A stretch of DNA of 12,482 nt from Bifidobacterium breve (GCA_943325655.2 CALPQG020000029.1:1-12482), one strand, 5' to 3'. Positions 1 through 6,549 are shown, counted from the first letter of the stretch. The notes: a model not told the origin generated them from the sequence alone. Made by a program: numbers and translations.

Positions 1-194
1 CATTCAACACTCAAAACTAACAGTTGTTTTTTTCGCTCTTTCAGAGGTATAATAATGGATATAATTCACACTATTTTACTCATCATTCAACATTCATCAT
101 TCAACACTCAAAACTAACAGTTGTTTTTTTCGCTCTTTCAGAGGTATAATAATGGATATAATTCACACTATTTTACTCATCATTCAACATTCAA
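1..194. repeat. 97-bp tandem duplication downstream of the ompA-like gene
   Basis: Bases 1-97 and 98-194 are the same sequence at 96 of 97 positions by eye; the one difference is at 97 versus 194. The copy boundaries fall inside heptamer arrays (CATTCAA and CACTCAA units), so the duplicated core (about 22-76 and 119-173) is flanked by direct array copies. That layout is expected from unequal recombination or slippage between arrays. More copies may lie left of the window. The core contains a T7 run and a short CTCT/AGAG inverted repeat but no convincing ORF. Bases 1-206 hold no gene that I can support. Confidence 0.9.
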
Positions 195-208
195 CACTCA
201 AAACTACT
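174..208 (+). repeat. Heptamer array at the 3' end of the ompA-like gene
   Basis: Five consecutive 7-mers run from 174 to 208, with core unit CATTCAA/CACTCAA and a terminal AACTACT that overlaps the stop codon (207-209) of the minus-strand gene. Related arrays lie at 77-118 (TACTCAT first, AACTAAC last) and at 1-21 in the neighbouring tandem copies. On the transcribed strand the array reads TTGAGTG and TTGAATG directly after the stop codon. Read on the plus strand it points into the gene, like the other arrays in this window. Confidence 0.8.
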
Positions 209-2111
209 ATAGTACCTTAAACTCTATCCTTCTGTTTTTGGCTCTTGTTTCAGGTGAAGTATTGGCCACTTTTGGTTTCGATTTGCCATAACCTTGAAAG
301 GTTAAATTTGCAGCTGGAATTCCTGCGGTAACCAGGTAATCATACACTGCCTTTGCCCTGTTTTTAGAAAGGTTTACATTGTCTAAATCCTTACCAATAT
401 CATCTGTATGTCCCGAAATCTCTACTTTCATCGTTGGATTTTCTTTGAACAACATAATCAATTTTTCCATTTCAACCTTAGATTTATCCTCCAAGTTAAA
501 TTTACCGGAGGCAAAGAAGATATTGGTCAAAGTAATGGTTGCTCCCGTTTTGATTGGATCCAGGTAAATATCCAATAACTCTGAAGAAAAACTTTCCGGA
601 GTTTTGTAATCGAAGAACAAACTTTTAAACAAATAGCCTTTCTTATTGACATACAAAGCATATTCTGACCCTTGAGTCAATACAGCAGTGAAGGTACCTT
701 TCTTAATATCTGTATCTGTAGACACTACCCTTTTCCCTGTTTTTAAGTCAAACAATTCTACATGCGCTTGAAGTGTTGCATTGGTTACGGCATCATACAC
801 TGTTCCTTTAGACACTTTACTGATATACATGTTTTTCAACTCTTTTGGAAGGTCAAATTCATATATATTGGCGGTCATATTTCCAGCTTCATCAAAAACA
901 TCTTTTGAAAAATAACCTTTGGTTTGGTCAGCGGTGATAATCAAGGCTTCTTCATCAGCACTTGTATTCAGAGGATAACCAACATTTTTAGGTACTGTCC
1001 AGCCGGTATCAGATTTCATGGAAACGAATAAATCCGTCCCCCCCATTCCAATATGACCGCTTGAAGAAATATAAAGTACCCTACCACTTGGATCAATAAA
1101 AGGAGAAAATTCATGGTCTGAAGTATTAATGGTTTTACCCAAATTTTCGGCAACAGTCCATGCACCATCATCTCCCATGTGGCTTGTCCAAATATCGCAA
1201 CCACCAGGTCCGCCTTTTCTATCAGAAGAGAAAAAAAGATTTTTACCATCACCAGTCAATGTTGGTTGAGAATCAAATCCTTTTGCATTGATGGTAGCAC
1301 CCATATTTACAGGTTTTGTCCAGTCGTCACCATCTTTATAAGTAACATACAAATCGCAACCACCAAAGCCATCTTTTTTATTACAAGAGGTAAAAACCAT
1401 CACATTTCCATCGGCAGAAACACTTGGCCCACCTTCATTATCAGGGCCATTAATTACCTTTGAAAGTGGTTTAGGAATATCCCAGGCATTTCCTTTCAGT
1501 GTGGTTACATAAATATTTTCATCTGGATCTCTTACGGTGTAATACATGATCGCTTTATCGCCGGTAATGGTTGGGAAATATTGTTTTGCAAAAGTATTCA
1601 TTGGAGCGGCCATGATTGTTGGCTTAAAATCCAAAGGATGTTTGATGGCTTCCACCGCAAAATCACAGGTAGCTATTAACTTCATTACTTTCTTGATATA
1701 ATCAGGACGAGGTCCAAAATCAATAAAGCCCAGATAAAACTTTTTGGCTTCCGCATAATCGCCATCTTTCATGTAAATATCACCAAGTTGCTGGTATACA
1801 CCTGCATAAGTAGACGAATTAGGATTCAATTCAATTACTTTTTCAAAGAAAGGTTTTGCTTTTTTATCTTCATGCATTCGTAGATAACAGTTTCCAATAC
1901 GGTTGTAGGCTTCTACAAACTTAGGATCTCTTTCTACCGCTTCTTGTAACAGCTGAATGGCGTCAGGAAATTGTTTTCTCATCAAAAATTCATCTGATTG
2001 TTCATACAATTGAAGCGCTTTTCGATTAGAGGTACTCATTTCAGGAGGTTCCTGAGCAAAAACTTGAAGTGATAGGAATGAAAAAATAAGAGTGAAGGTG
2101 ATTTGTTTCAT
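207..2111 (-). CDS. OmpA-family envelope protein with TPR, PD40 propeller and carboxypeptidase-regulatory-like domains (PorE-like architecture)
   Basis: This 634-residue protein is probably periplasmic and tethers the outer membrane or an envelope machine to peptidoglycan. Residues 1-19 look like a Sec signal peptide ending VFAQ, with no lipobox cysteine. Residues about 30-150 are helical TPR-type repeats (for example FVEAYNRIGNCYLRM). Residues about 165-420 hold PD40/WD40-like propeller blades, with repeated SADG, TGDG and DPSG turns and GGCD or GGTD segments. Residues about 432-520 look like a carboxypeptidase-regulatory-like beta-sandwich. Residues about 530-634 form an OmpA C-terminal domain, including GHTDD (567-571), NLSKNRA (580-586) and KNRRIEF (625-631), the usual peptidoglycan-binding positions. 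This domain order is that reported for PorE of the type IX secretion system, but Bacteroidota carry many OmpA paralogues, so that identity is inference. The gene lies 166 bp downstream of queE, and heptamer arrays flank both its ends. Confidence 0.88.
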   Translation of the reverse strand: MKQITFTLIFSFLSLQVFAQEPPEMSTSNRKALQLYEQSDEFLMRKQFPDAIQLLQEAVERDPKFVEAYNRIGNCYLRMHEDKKAKPFFEKVIELNPNSSTYAGVYQQLGDIYMKDGDYAEAKKFYLGFIDFGPRPDYIKKVMKLIATCDFAVEAIKHPLDFKPTIMAAPMNTFAKQYFPTITGDKAIMYYTVRDPDENIYVTTLKGNAWDIPKPLSKVINGPDNEGGPSVSADGNVMVFTSCNKKDGFGGCDLYVTYKDGDDWTKPVNMGATINAKGFDSQPTLTGDGKNLFFSSDRKGGPGGCDIWTSHMGDDGAWTVAENLGKTINTSDHEFSPFIDPSGRVLYISSSGHIGMGGTDLFVSMKSDTGWTVPKNVGYPLNTSADEEALIITADQTKGYFSKDVFDEAGNMTANIYEFDLPKELKNMYISKVSKGTVYDAVTNATLQAHVELFDLKTGKRVVSTDTDIKKGTFTAVLTQGSEYALYVNKKGYLFKSLFFDYKTPESFSSELLDIYLDPIKTGATITLTNIFFASGKFNLEDKSKVEMEKLIMLFKENPTMKVEISGHTDDIGKDLDNVNLSKNRAKAVYDYLVTAGIPAANLTFQGYGKSKPKVANTSPETRAKNRRIEFKVL

Positions 2112-2125
2112 ACTTTATTATTTAG

Positions 2126-2160
2126 GTACAAAGTACAGAGTACAAAGTACAAAGTACAAG
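2126..2160 (-). repeat. GTAC-type heptamer array in the 5' region of the ompA-like gene
   Basis: Five consecutive 7-mers are present. On the plus strand the unit is GTACAAA, with variants GTACAGA and GTACAAG; on the minus strand the unit is TACTTTG or TACTCTG. The array ends about 14 bp upstream of the ATG at 2111, so it probably lies in the promoter or 5' leader. It is inverted relative to the array at 2246-2280, and the two could pair as an imperfect hairpin with a loop of about 85 nt. The spacer also holds a direct 11-mer repeat (TCAAGGTATTT at 2201-2211 and 2212-2222). Confidence 0.85.
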
Positions 2161-2245
2161 GTAATTATTATAGAAGTTAAATTTTATTAATGTTGTATAA
2201 TCAAGGTATTTTCAAGGTATTTTAATGTATAAAGTTACATTTTCA

Positions 2246-2280
2246 TACTTTGTACTTAATACCTTGTACCTAATACCTTA
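2246..2280 (+). repeat. Heptamer array ending at the queE stop codon
   Basis: Five consecutive 7-mers run from 2246 to 2280, starting with TACTTTG and including TACCTTG and TACCTTA. The last three bases of the array (2278-2280) are the queE stop codon on the minus strand, so the repeat begins at the stop codon without a gap. It is the inverted partner of the array at 2126-2160. Confidence 0.85.
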
Positions 2281-2907
2281 AGGTATATCCATGTACTTAT
2301 GTGTTTGTAACGAAATTTTCCAGACAGGGTTGGCTTTTACGAAGTCAATTACTTTGGGTAGGATATCATTTTGTTTTGACCATTCGGGTTGCAAAAACAA
2401 TTCACAATGTGTTCCTACTTCTTTTTGATGCAATGCAGCAAACTCGAAATCTGATTTATGGAAGACAATTACTTTGAGTTCATGCGCTGTAGCAGCAAAT
2501 CCAGGAACAGGTGCTTTAAATTTTTTGGGAGAGAAACATACCCAATCCCAATCTCCGGACATGGGATAAGCTCCGGAAGTTTCTACATGTGTTCTAAAAC
2601 CTGCGGCTTTAAAAGCCTTGGTCAGTTCGGTTAAATCATACATCAAAGGTTCGCCCCCGGTAATGACAACCACCCTTCCAGGATATTGAGAAGCCTCACT
2701 GACCATGGATGCGATAGAAGTCAAAGGATGGTTTGCTGCGTCCCAAGATTCTTTTACATCACACCAAACGCAACCCACATCACATCCGCCCAAACGGATA
2801 AAATAGGACGCAACTCCCGAGTATTTCCCTTCTCCCTGAATGGTATAAAAGGATTCCATGACAGGAAGTTTTGACTGTTGGGTATTAAGTGTTGAGTGTT
2901 CGGACAT
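2278..2907 (-). CDS. queE: 7-carboxy-7-deazaguanine synthase (radical SAM)
   Basis: QueE converts 6-carboxy-5,6,7,8-tetrahydropterin to 7-carboxy-7-deazaguanine, the radical-SAM step on the way to preQ0 and queuosine. The 209-residue length is normal for the family. The iron-sulfur motif is the QueE-type CxxxCxxC at C42, C46 and C49, preceded by FIRLGG and followed by DVKESWD. YTIQGEG (21-27) and TGGEP (83-87) are the expected substrate and SAM-binding segments, VETSG follows at 108-112, and QTHKYMDIP closes the protein. The start is uncertain. Residues 4-15 are encoded by a heptamer array, and a second Met (M17, codon at 2857-2859) is possible. The upstream KLPVME resembles the usual family N-terminus, which favours the start at 2907. 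No other queuosine gene is visible, so this copy appears to stand apart from its pathway. Confidence 0.95.
   Translation of the reverse strand: MSEHSTLNTQQSKLPVMESFYTIQGEGKYSGVASYFIRLGGCDVGCVWCDVKESWDAANHPLTSIASMVSEASQYPGRVVVITGGEPLMYDLTELTKAFKAAGFRTHVETSGAYPMSGDWDWVCFSPKKFKAPVPGFAATAHELKVIVFHKSDFEFAALHQKEVGTHCELFLQPEWSKQNDILPKVIDFVKANPVWKISLQTHKYMDIP
2864..2898 (-). repeat. Heptamer array inside the 5' end of queE
   Basis: On the minus strand five consecutive 7-mers occur, beginning CACTCAA and ending AACTTCC, with TACCCAA and CAGTCAA in between. They fall within the annotated queE frame and encode a low-conservation segment, HSTLNTQQSKL, ahead of the conserved PVMESFYTIQGEG. The orientation is inverted relative to the array at 3745-3779, with the zeta-kinase module between the two. 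Confidence 0.7.
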
Positions 2908-2933
2908 TGATGATTATCTAATCTGTTATTAAT

Positions 2934-2990
2934 AAAAATAATGGCTATAAGATTAACAGAATTAATCCTATAGCCATTATTATTTTTTTT
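2934..2990 (-). terminator. Long stem-loop between the kinase module and queE (probable bidirectional terminator)
   Basis: The 12-bp arm ATAATGGCTATA (2938-2949) pairs with TATAGCCATTAT (2969-2980). After one A/C mismatch, GATTAA (2951-2956) pairs with TTAATC (2962-2967), leaving a 5-nt loop. The plus side ends in a run of eight T (2983-2990). The minus side continues TTATTTTTATT, so it can terminate transcription in either direction. It starts 6 bp after the stop of the small ORF and would separate the module from queE. The stem is A/T-rich, so termination strength is uncertain. Confidence 0.7.
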
Positions 2991-2995
2991 GTTTG

Positions 2996-3157
2996 TTAAA
3001 GCTTGATGTCTTTAGCTTTGACATGCACTATTTTTCCATTTTGTGACAAAATTAATGCATCATCATTTTTTCTATATTTTTCAACGAGCTTTTTATAAGA
3101 AATTTTCAAACCCTGCTCTACTTTATCAAAAAACGTATCCTTGATTTCATTTTTCAT
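2996..3157 (-). CDS. Small 53-residue protein, putative antitoxin partner of the zeta-type kinase
   Basis: This ORF begins ATG at 3157-3155 and ends TAA at 2998-2996. It starts inside the last codons of the kinase gene, overlapping it by 11 nt in another frame, which suggests translational coupling. The product is charged. A predicted amphipathic helix (about 1-32, beginning MKNEIKDTFFDKVEQGLK) is followed by a beta-like tail, LILSQNGKIVHVKAKDIKL. A helix followed by an NGK or DGK strand with a xVxAxDI end is, in my recollection, typical of small ORFs paired with zeta-type kinases. Here the small gene lies downstream, whereas antitoxin genes more often come first. Antitoxin function is inference from position and shape. 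Confidence 0.72.
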   Translation of the reverse strand: MKNEIKDTFFDKVEQGLKISYKKLVEKYRKNDDALILSQNGKIVHVKAKDIKL

Positions 3158-3725
3158 ACGATTTAGCTTTTATGGTTTCGAACTTTATAGTATTCAATAC
3201 TTCAAACGGCATATTAATTTCCTTTCTGGCAACGATTTCAGTACCTCCACTCGAATTATCCATTATCATTAATTTGTCAACTTTTTCAGCGTATAAATCA
3301 AACAAATAATTCATTCCCTGCTTATATCTTCGGTGAATTGTATCCGTAGGAATATGATGTCCGCCCTGGGTTACTCTTTTAGCAACCCTTTCGATTGCCA
3401 TTTCAGGAGAATTTAACCAAAAATACAATAGGTATATTTCATAACCAAGGGATTTAGCTTGATTAATAGTGTGAATGTATGTTCTTGAACTTAAAGTTGT
3501 TTCGACTGCAAAATCAGCTTTGTGGTTAAATAGTTCCTGAATTCTTTTTATCATTAATTTACCCGCTTCTAACGCAACCGTTTCAGGCTGAAATGGGGAA
3601 AGCCCTCTAGCTATTTCATCAGCATTTACAAATTCTTTACAATTAAGAATTTGAGGTAAAATTTCAAAAGAAGCAGTTGTTTTCCCTGCTCCGTTGCAAC
3701 CCGCTATGATATAGAATTTAGGCAT
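3147..3725 (-). CDS. Zeta-toxin-like P-loop kinase
   Basis: This 192-residue protein of the zeta toxin/AAA_33 type resembles the group annotated as predicted ABC-type ATPase or kinase (COG4185). The Walker A motif GCNGAGKT lies at residues 9-16. NADEIARGLSP (34-44) carries the Asp (D36) at the usual catalytic position. ETTLS (75-79) and the Arg-rich lid RVAKRVTQGGHHIP (113-126) follow in the expected order. Classical zeta toxins phosphorylate UDP-N-acetylglucosamine and block wall synthesis. The substrate of this branch is not established and cannot be read from the sequence. The gene lies 49 bp downstream of folD. All key motifs are intact, so it appears functional. The ATG at 3725 is chosen because the Walker A strand begins immediately after it. 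Confidence 0.88.
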   Translation of the reverse strand: MPKFYIIAGCNGAGKTTASFEILPQILNCKEFVNADEIARGLSPFQPETVALEAGKLMIKRIQELFNHKADFAVETTLSSRTYIHTINQAKSLGYEIYLLYFWLNSPEMAIERVAKRVTQGGHHIPTDTIHRRYKQGMNYLFDLYAEKVDKLMIMDNSSGGTEIVARKEINMPFEVLNTIKFETIKAKSYEK

Positions 3726-3744
3726 TGGAGATGTAATTTATTTT

Positions 3745-3779
3745 TACTATACACTCAACCATCAACACTCATCACTAAC
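3745..3779 (+). repeat. Heptamer array at the folD stop codon
   Basis: Five 7-mers run from 3745 to 3779: TACTATA first, then units of the CACTCAA/CACTCAT type, ending CACTAAC, which contains the folD stop codon (3775-3777). The array has the same skeleton as the one at 174-208 (TACT-type unit first, ACTA-containing unit last). It fills most of the 49-bp gap between folD and the kinase gene, so any promoter for the kinase would overlap it. Confidence 0.8.
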
Positions 3780-4656
3780 TATATACTTCCTTCTTCGCTG
3801 CTTTTAAGGTATTGGTCAATAAGGAAGCAATGGTCATTAAACCAACTCCACCGGGAACAGGCGTGATATAAGCACATTTTGGAGAGACTTCATCAAATTT
3901 CACATCTCCCAATAACTTGAATCCTGATTTTTTGGAAGCATCTGCAATTCTGTGAATTCCCACATCAATTACCACTGCGCCATCTTTTACCATGTCGGCG
4001 GTTACAAATTCTGGTTTACCCAAAGCAACAATTAAGATATCAGCAGTTTTAGTGATTTCCGACAGGTTTTGAGTCCTGCTATGACACACGGTTACGGTGC
4101 TATTTCCAGGATATGAATTTTGGTACATCAAAATACTCATTGGCGAACCTACAATATTGCTTCTACCAATCACCACACAATGTTTTCCTGCGGTTTCAAT
4201 GTTATATCTTTTCAACAATTCCAACACCCCATTTGGCGTAGCAGAAATATAAGTAGGCATACTCAAAGCCATACGACCCACATTGATGGGATGAAAACCA
4301 TCCACATCTTTTTCGGGAGCAATGGCTTGAATAACAGTATCGGCAGACAAATGTTTGGGTAAAGGCAATTGTACAATCAAACCATCGATGTCAGGATTGT
4401 CATTGATTTTTTTGATTTCTAAAAGCAATTCCGCTTCGGTAGTGGTATCAGGTAAAGCCACATGGGTAGATTTGAACCCAACCCTTTCGCAGGATTTCAC
4501 TTTATTGTTGACATAAGTCAAACTCGCACCGTCCTGGCCAACAATAATCGCTGCTAAATGAGGCGCACGACCACCTTTTGAAATAATGTCTTGTACTTCT
4601 TGTGCGATTTCACCTAAAAGTTGTTCTGAAATCTGCTTGCCGTCTATTAATTGCAT
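3775..4656 (-). CDS. folD: Bifunctional methylenetetrahydrofolate dehydrogenase / methenyltetrahydrofolate cyclohydrolase
   Basis: FolD interconverts 5,10-methylene-THF, 5,10-methenyl-THF and 10-formyl-THF in the cytosol, using NAD(P). The 293-residue length is typical. The catalytic Tyr and Lys are Y48 and K52 (YVNNK). QLPLP lies at 96-100. The DVDGFHPINVGRM segment (117-129) carries the substrate Asp. GRSNIVGSP (164-172) is the dinucleotide-binding signature. The C-terminal signature reads PGGVGLMT (268-275), with Leu where most family members have Pro. The cytosine/thiol-type PCTP segment reads SATPNG here. Both changes are conservative variants and do not suggest inactivation. The gene is 84 bp downstream of lepA and 49 bp upstream of the zeta-type kinase, all in one direction. 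Confidence 0.97.
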   Translation of the reverse strand: MQLIDGKQISEQLLGEIAQEVQDIISKGGRAPHLAAIIVGQDGASLTYVNNKVKSCERVGFKSTHVALPDTTTEAELLLEIKKINDNPDIDGLIVQLPLPKHLSADTVIQAIAPEKDVDGFHPINVGRMALSMPTYISATPNGVLELLKRYNIETAGKHCVVIGRSNIVGSPMSILMYQNSYPGNSTVTVCHSRTQNLSEITKTADILIVALGKPEFVTADMVKDGAVVIDVGIHRIADASKKSGFKLLGDVKFDEVSPKCAYITPVPGGVGLMTIASLLTNTLKAAKKEVYS

Positions 4657-4693
4657 GACTAATCCTATACGTTAATTACAATGTTTTCATTTG

Positions 4694-4735
4694 GTACAGT
4701 GTACCCTGTACGCTGTACTCTAGACTCAGTACTAA
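4694..4735 (+). repeat. GTAC heptamer array downstream of lepA
   Basis: Six 7-mers run from 4694 to 4735. Five begin with GTAC (GTACAGT, GTACGCT, GTACTCT among them) and the fifth unit is a diverged AGACTCA. The array ends 5 bp before the lepA stop codon (4741-4743) and occupies half of the lepA-folD gap. Read one base later the units are TACCCTG or TACTCTA, matching the TACTCTG units upstream of the ompA-like gene. Confidence 0.8.
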
Positions 4736-4740
4736 TAAGT

Positions 4741-6528
4741 CTAATCCAGTTTCAAAATCGCCATAAAAGCTTCTTGAGGAACTTCTACGTTACCAATTTG
4801 GCGCATACGTTTTTTACCTTTTTTCTGCTTTTCAAGCAATTTACGCTTACGGGAAATATCACCGCCGTAACATTTAGCCAACACATTTTTCCTCAATGCT
4901 TTTACAGTTTCTCTGGAAATAATTTTCATTCCAATAGCTGCCTGGATGGCAATTTCAAATTGTTGTTGCGGCAATAAGTCTTTTAATTTTTCACACAAAC
5001 GTTTGCCCCAGTCGTACGCTTTGTCTCTATGCACAATAGATGACAAAGCATCTACTTTTTCCTGGTTCAACATGATGTCTAATTTCACCATGTTAGATTC
5101 TCTAAAACCTATCAATTCATAATCAAGCGAAGCATATCCACGAGAAATGGTTTTTAGTTTGTCGAAGAAATCAAACACAATTTCAGCCAATGGCAATTCA
5201 AATATCAATTCTACCCTATCGGTTGTCAAATAACTTTGATTCACCATAATGCCTCTTTTTTCCATACAAAGAGAAATAATACCGCCGACATAATCAGCTT
5301 TAGTGATGATTTGTACTTTTACAAAAGGCTCTTCAATATAATCAATGACAGACAAGTCTGGCAATTCTGAAGGTGCATTCACACGCATCATTTCCCCGTT
5401 GGTTTTGTGGCAATGAAATTCAACAGAAGGAACCGTCGTGATAACGGTCATGTCAAATTCCCTTTCAAGACGCTCCTGAACAATTTCCATGTGCAGCATG
5501 CCCAAGAAACCACAACGGAAACCAAAGCCCAAAGCGGCAGAAGTTTCAGGTTCCCAAACCAGAGAAGCATCGTTCAATTGCAATTTTTCCATGGCCGTAC
5601 GAAGGTTTTCAAACTCGGTCGTTTCCACAGGATAAATCCCCGCAAACACCATCGGTTTTACTTCTTCAAAGCCCATAATTATTTCCGTACAAGGACGTGC
5701 AAAATGGGTAATGGTATCCCCTACTTTTACCTCTCTTGCATCTTTAATTCCTGAAATCAAATACCCAACATCACCCGCTGAAACCACTTGACGAGGCTCT
5801 TGGCCCAACCTCATGATACCAATTTCGTCTGCAAAATAATCTTTTCCAGTAGCTACGAATTTGATTTTATCTCCTTTTCTGATTTCACCATTTTTCACCC
5901 TGAACATTACTTCAATTCCCCTGAATGAGTTATAGGAAGAATCAAAAATCAGGCATTGTAATGCTGCGGAAGCATCTCCAGTTGGAGCAGGTATTCTTTC
6001 CACAATTGCGGCCAATATTTCAGGAACACCTATTCCTTCTTTACCACTGGCGTGAATGATATCTTCTCTTTCACACATCAGCAAATCCTGCATCTGGTCT
6101 TTGATTTCTTCTGGCATCGCACCAGGCAAATCAACTTTATTCAATACAGGAATTACCGTTAAGCCATGATCCAATGCCAAATACAAATTGGAAATGGTTT
6201 GCGCCTGAATTCCTTGGGAAGCATCAACCAATAAAAGTACGCCTTCACAGGCGGCAATGGATCGAGATACTTCGTAAGAAAAATCAACGTGTCCGGGAGT
6301 ATCAATTAAATTAAGGGTGTATTTTTCATCCTTATAGATATAGTCCATTTGAATGGCATGACTTTTTATGGTAATGCCTCGTTCACGCTCAAGATCCATG
6401 TTATCAAGCAATTGGGCTTGCATTTCACGACCGGTAACTGTTTTTGTAAACTCTAAAAGTCTGTCGGCCAAGGTGCTTTTACCATGATCAATATGGGCTA
6501 TTATACAAAAGTTACGAATATGTTTCAT
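4741..6528 (-). CDS. lepA: Elongation factor 4 (back-translocating GTPase LepA)
   Basis: This 595-residue translational GTPase binds the ribosome and is thought to act on stalled or mis-translocated complexes. The G1 motif AHIDHGKST lies at residues 11-19, RERGITIKS (48-56) covers the switch I/G2 region, DTPGH is at 76-80 (G3), and NKVD at 130-133 (G4). EF-G-like domains II, III and V follow. The LepA-specific C-terminal domain is clear, with KLLEKQKKGKKRMRQIG and EVPQEAFMAILKLD at the end. The start is taken as ATG at 6528-6526. A GTG lies immediately upstream at 6531-6529 and would add one residue, but ATG is preferred. Length and motifs are complete. A TAnnTTTG box lies 21 bp upstream, so lepA probably heads the minus-strand series. 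Confidence 0.97.
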   Translation of the reverse strand: MKHIRNFCIIAHIDHGKSTLADRLLEFTKTVTGREMQAQLLDNMDLERERGITIKSHAIQMDYIYKDEKYTLNLIDTPGHVDFSYEVSRSIAACEGVLLLVDASQGIQAQTISNLYLALDHGLTVIPVLNKVDLPGAMPEEIKDQMQDLLMCEREDIIHASGKEGIGVPEILAAIVERIPAPTGDASAALQCLIFDSSYNSFRGIEVMFRVKNGEIRKGDKIKFVATGKDYFADEIGIMRLGQEPRQVVSAGDVGYLISGIKDAREVKVGDTITHFARPCTEIIMGFEEVKPMVFAGIYPVETTEFENLRTAMEKLQLNDASLVWEPETSAALGFGFRCGFLGMLHMEIVQERLEREFDMTVITTVPSVEFHCHKTNGEMMRVNAPSELPDLSVIDYIEEPFVKVQIITKADYVGGIISLCMEKRGIMVNQSYLTTDRVELIFELPLAEIVFDFFDKLKTISRGYASLDYELIGFRESNMVKLDIMLNQEKVDALSSIVHRDKAYDWGKRLCEKLKDLLPQQQFEIAIQAAIGMKIISRETVKALRKNVLAKCYGGDISRKRKLLEKQKKGKKRMRQIGNVEVPQEAFMAILKLD

Positions 6529-6549
6529 CACTGTTTTTTAGTCTAACCA

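Noticed and set aside
34..46. CTCT/AGAG hairpin downstream of the ompA-like gene as a terminator
   Set aside because: The stem is only 4 bp, and on the transcribed strand it is followed by A-rich, not T-rich, sequence.
22..83. Minus-strand reading of the duplicated core gives ISIIIPLKERKKQLL, reminiscent of a family 2 glycosyltransferase N-terminus
   Set aside because: The nearest in-frame ATG is followed by an in-frame stop after five codons and the stretch is too short. The resemblance rests on a few hydrophobic residues.
1016..1463. Open frames inside the ompA-like gene on both strands
   Set aside because: They are shadow frames of a clear coding gene, with no domain signal or start context of their own. 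The same applies to the other frames inside lepA, folD, queE, the patatin gene and the DUF5686 gene.
2126..2160. TACTTTG units as a tandem set of Bacteroidota -7 promoter boxes
   Set aside because: The consensus TAnnTTTG has two bases between TA and TTTG, whereas these units have one. The same heptamers also occur at gene 3' ends.
1..4740. CRISPR array
   Set aside because: The repeats are 7-mers without spacers, are degenerate, and are split among gene edges.
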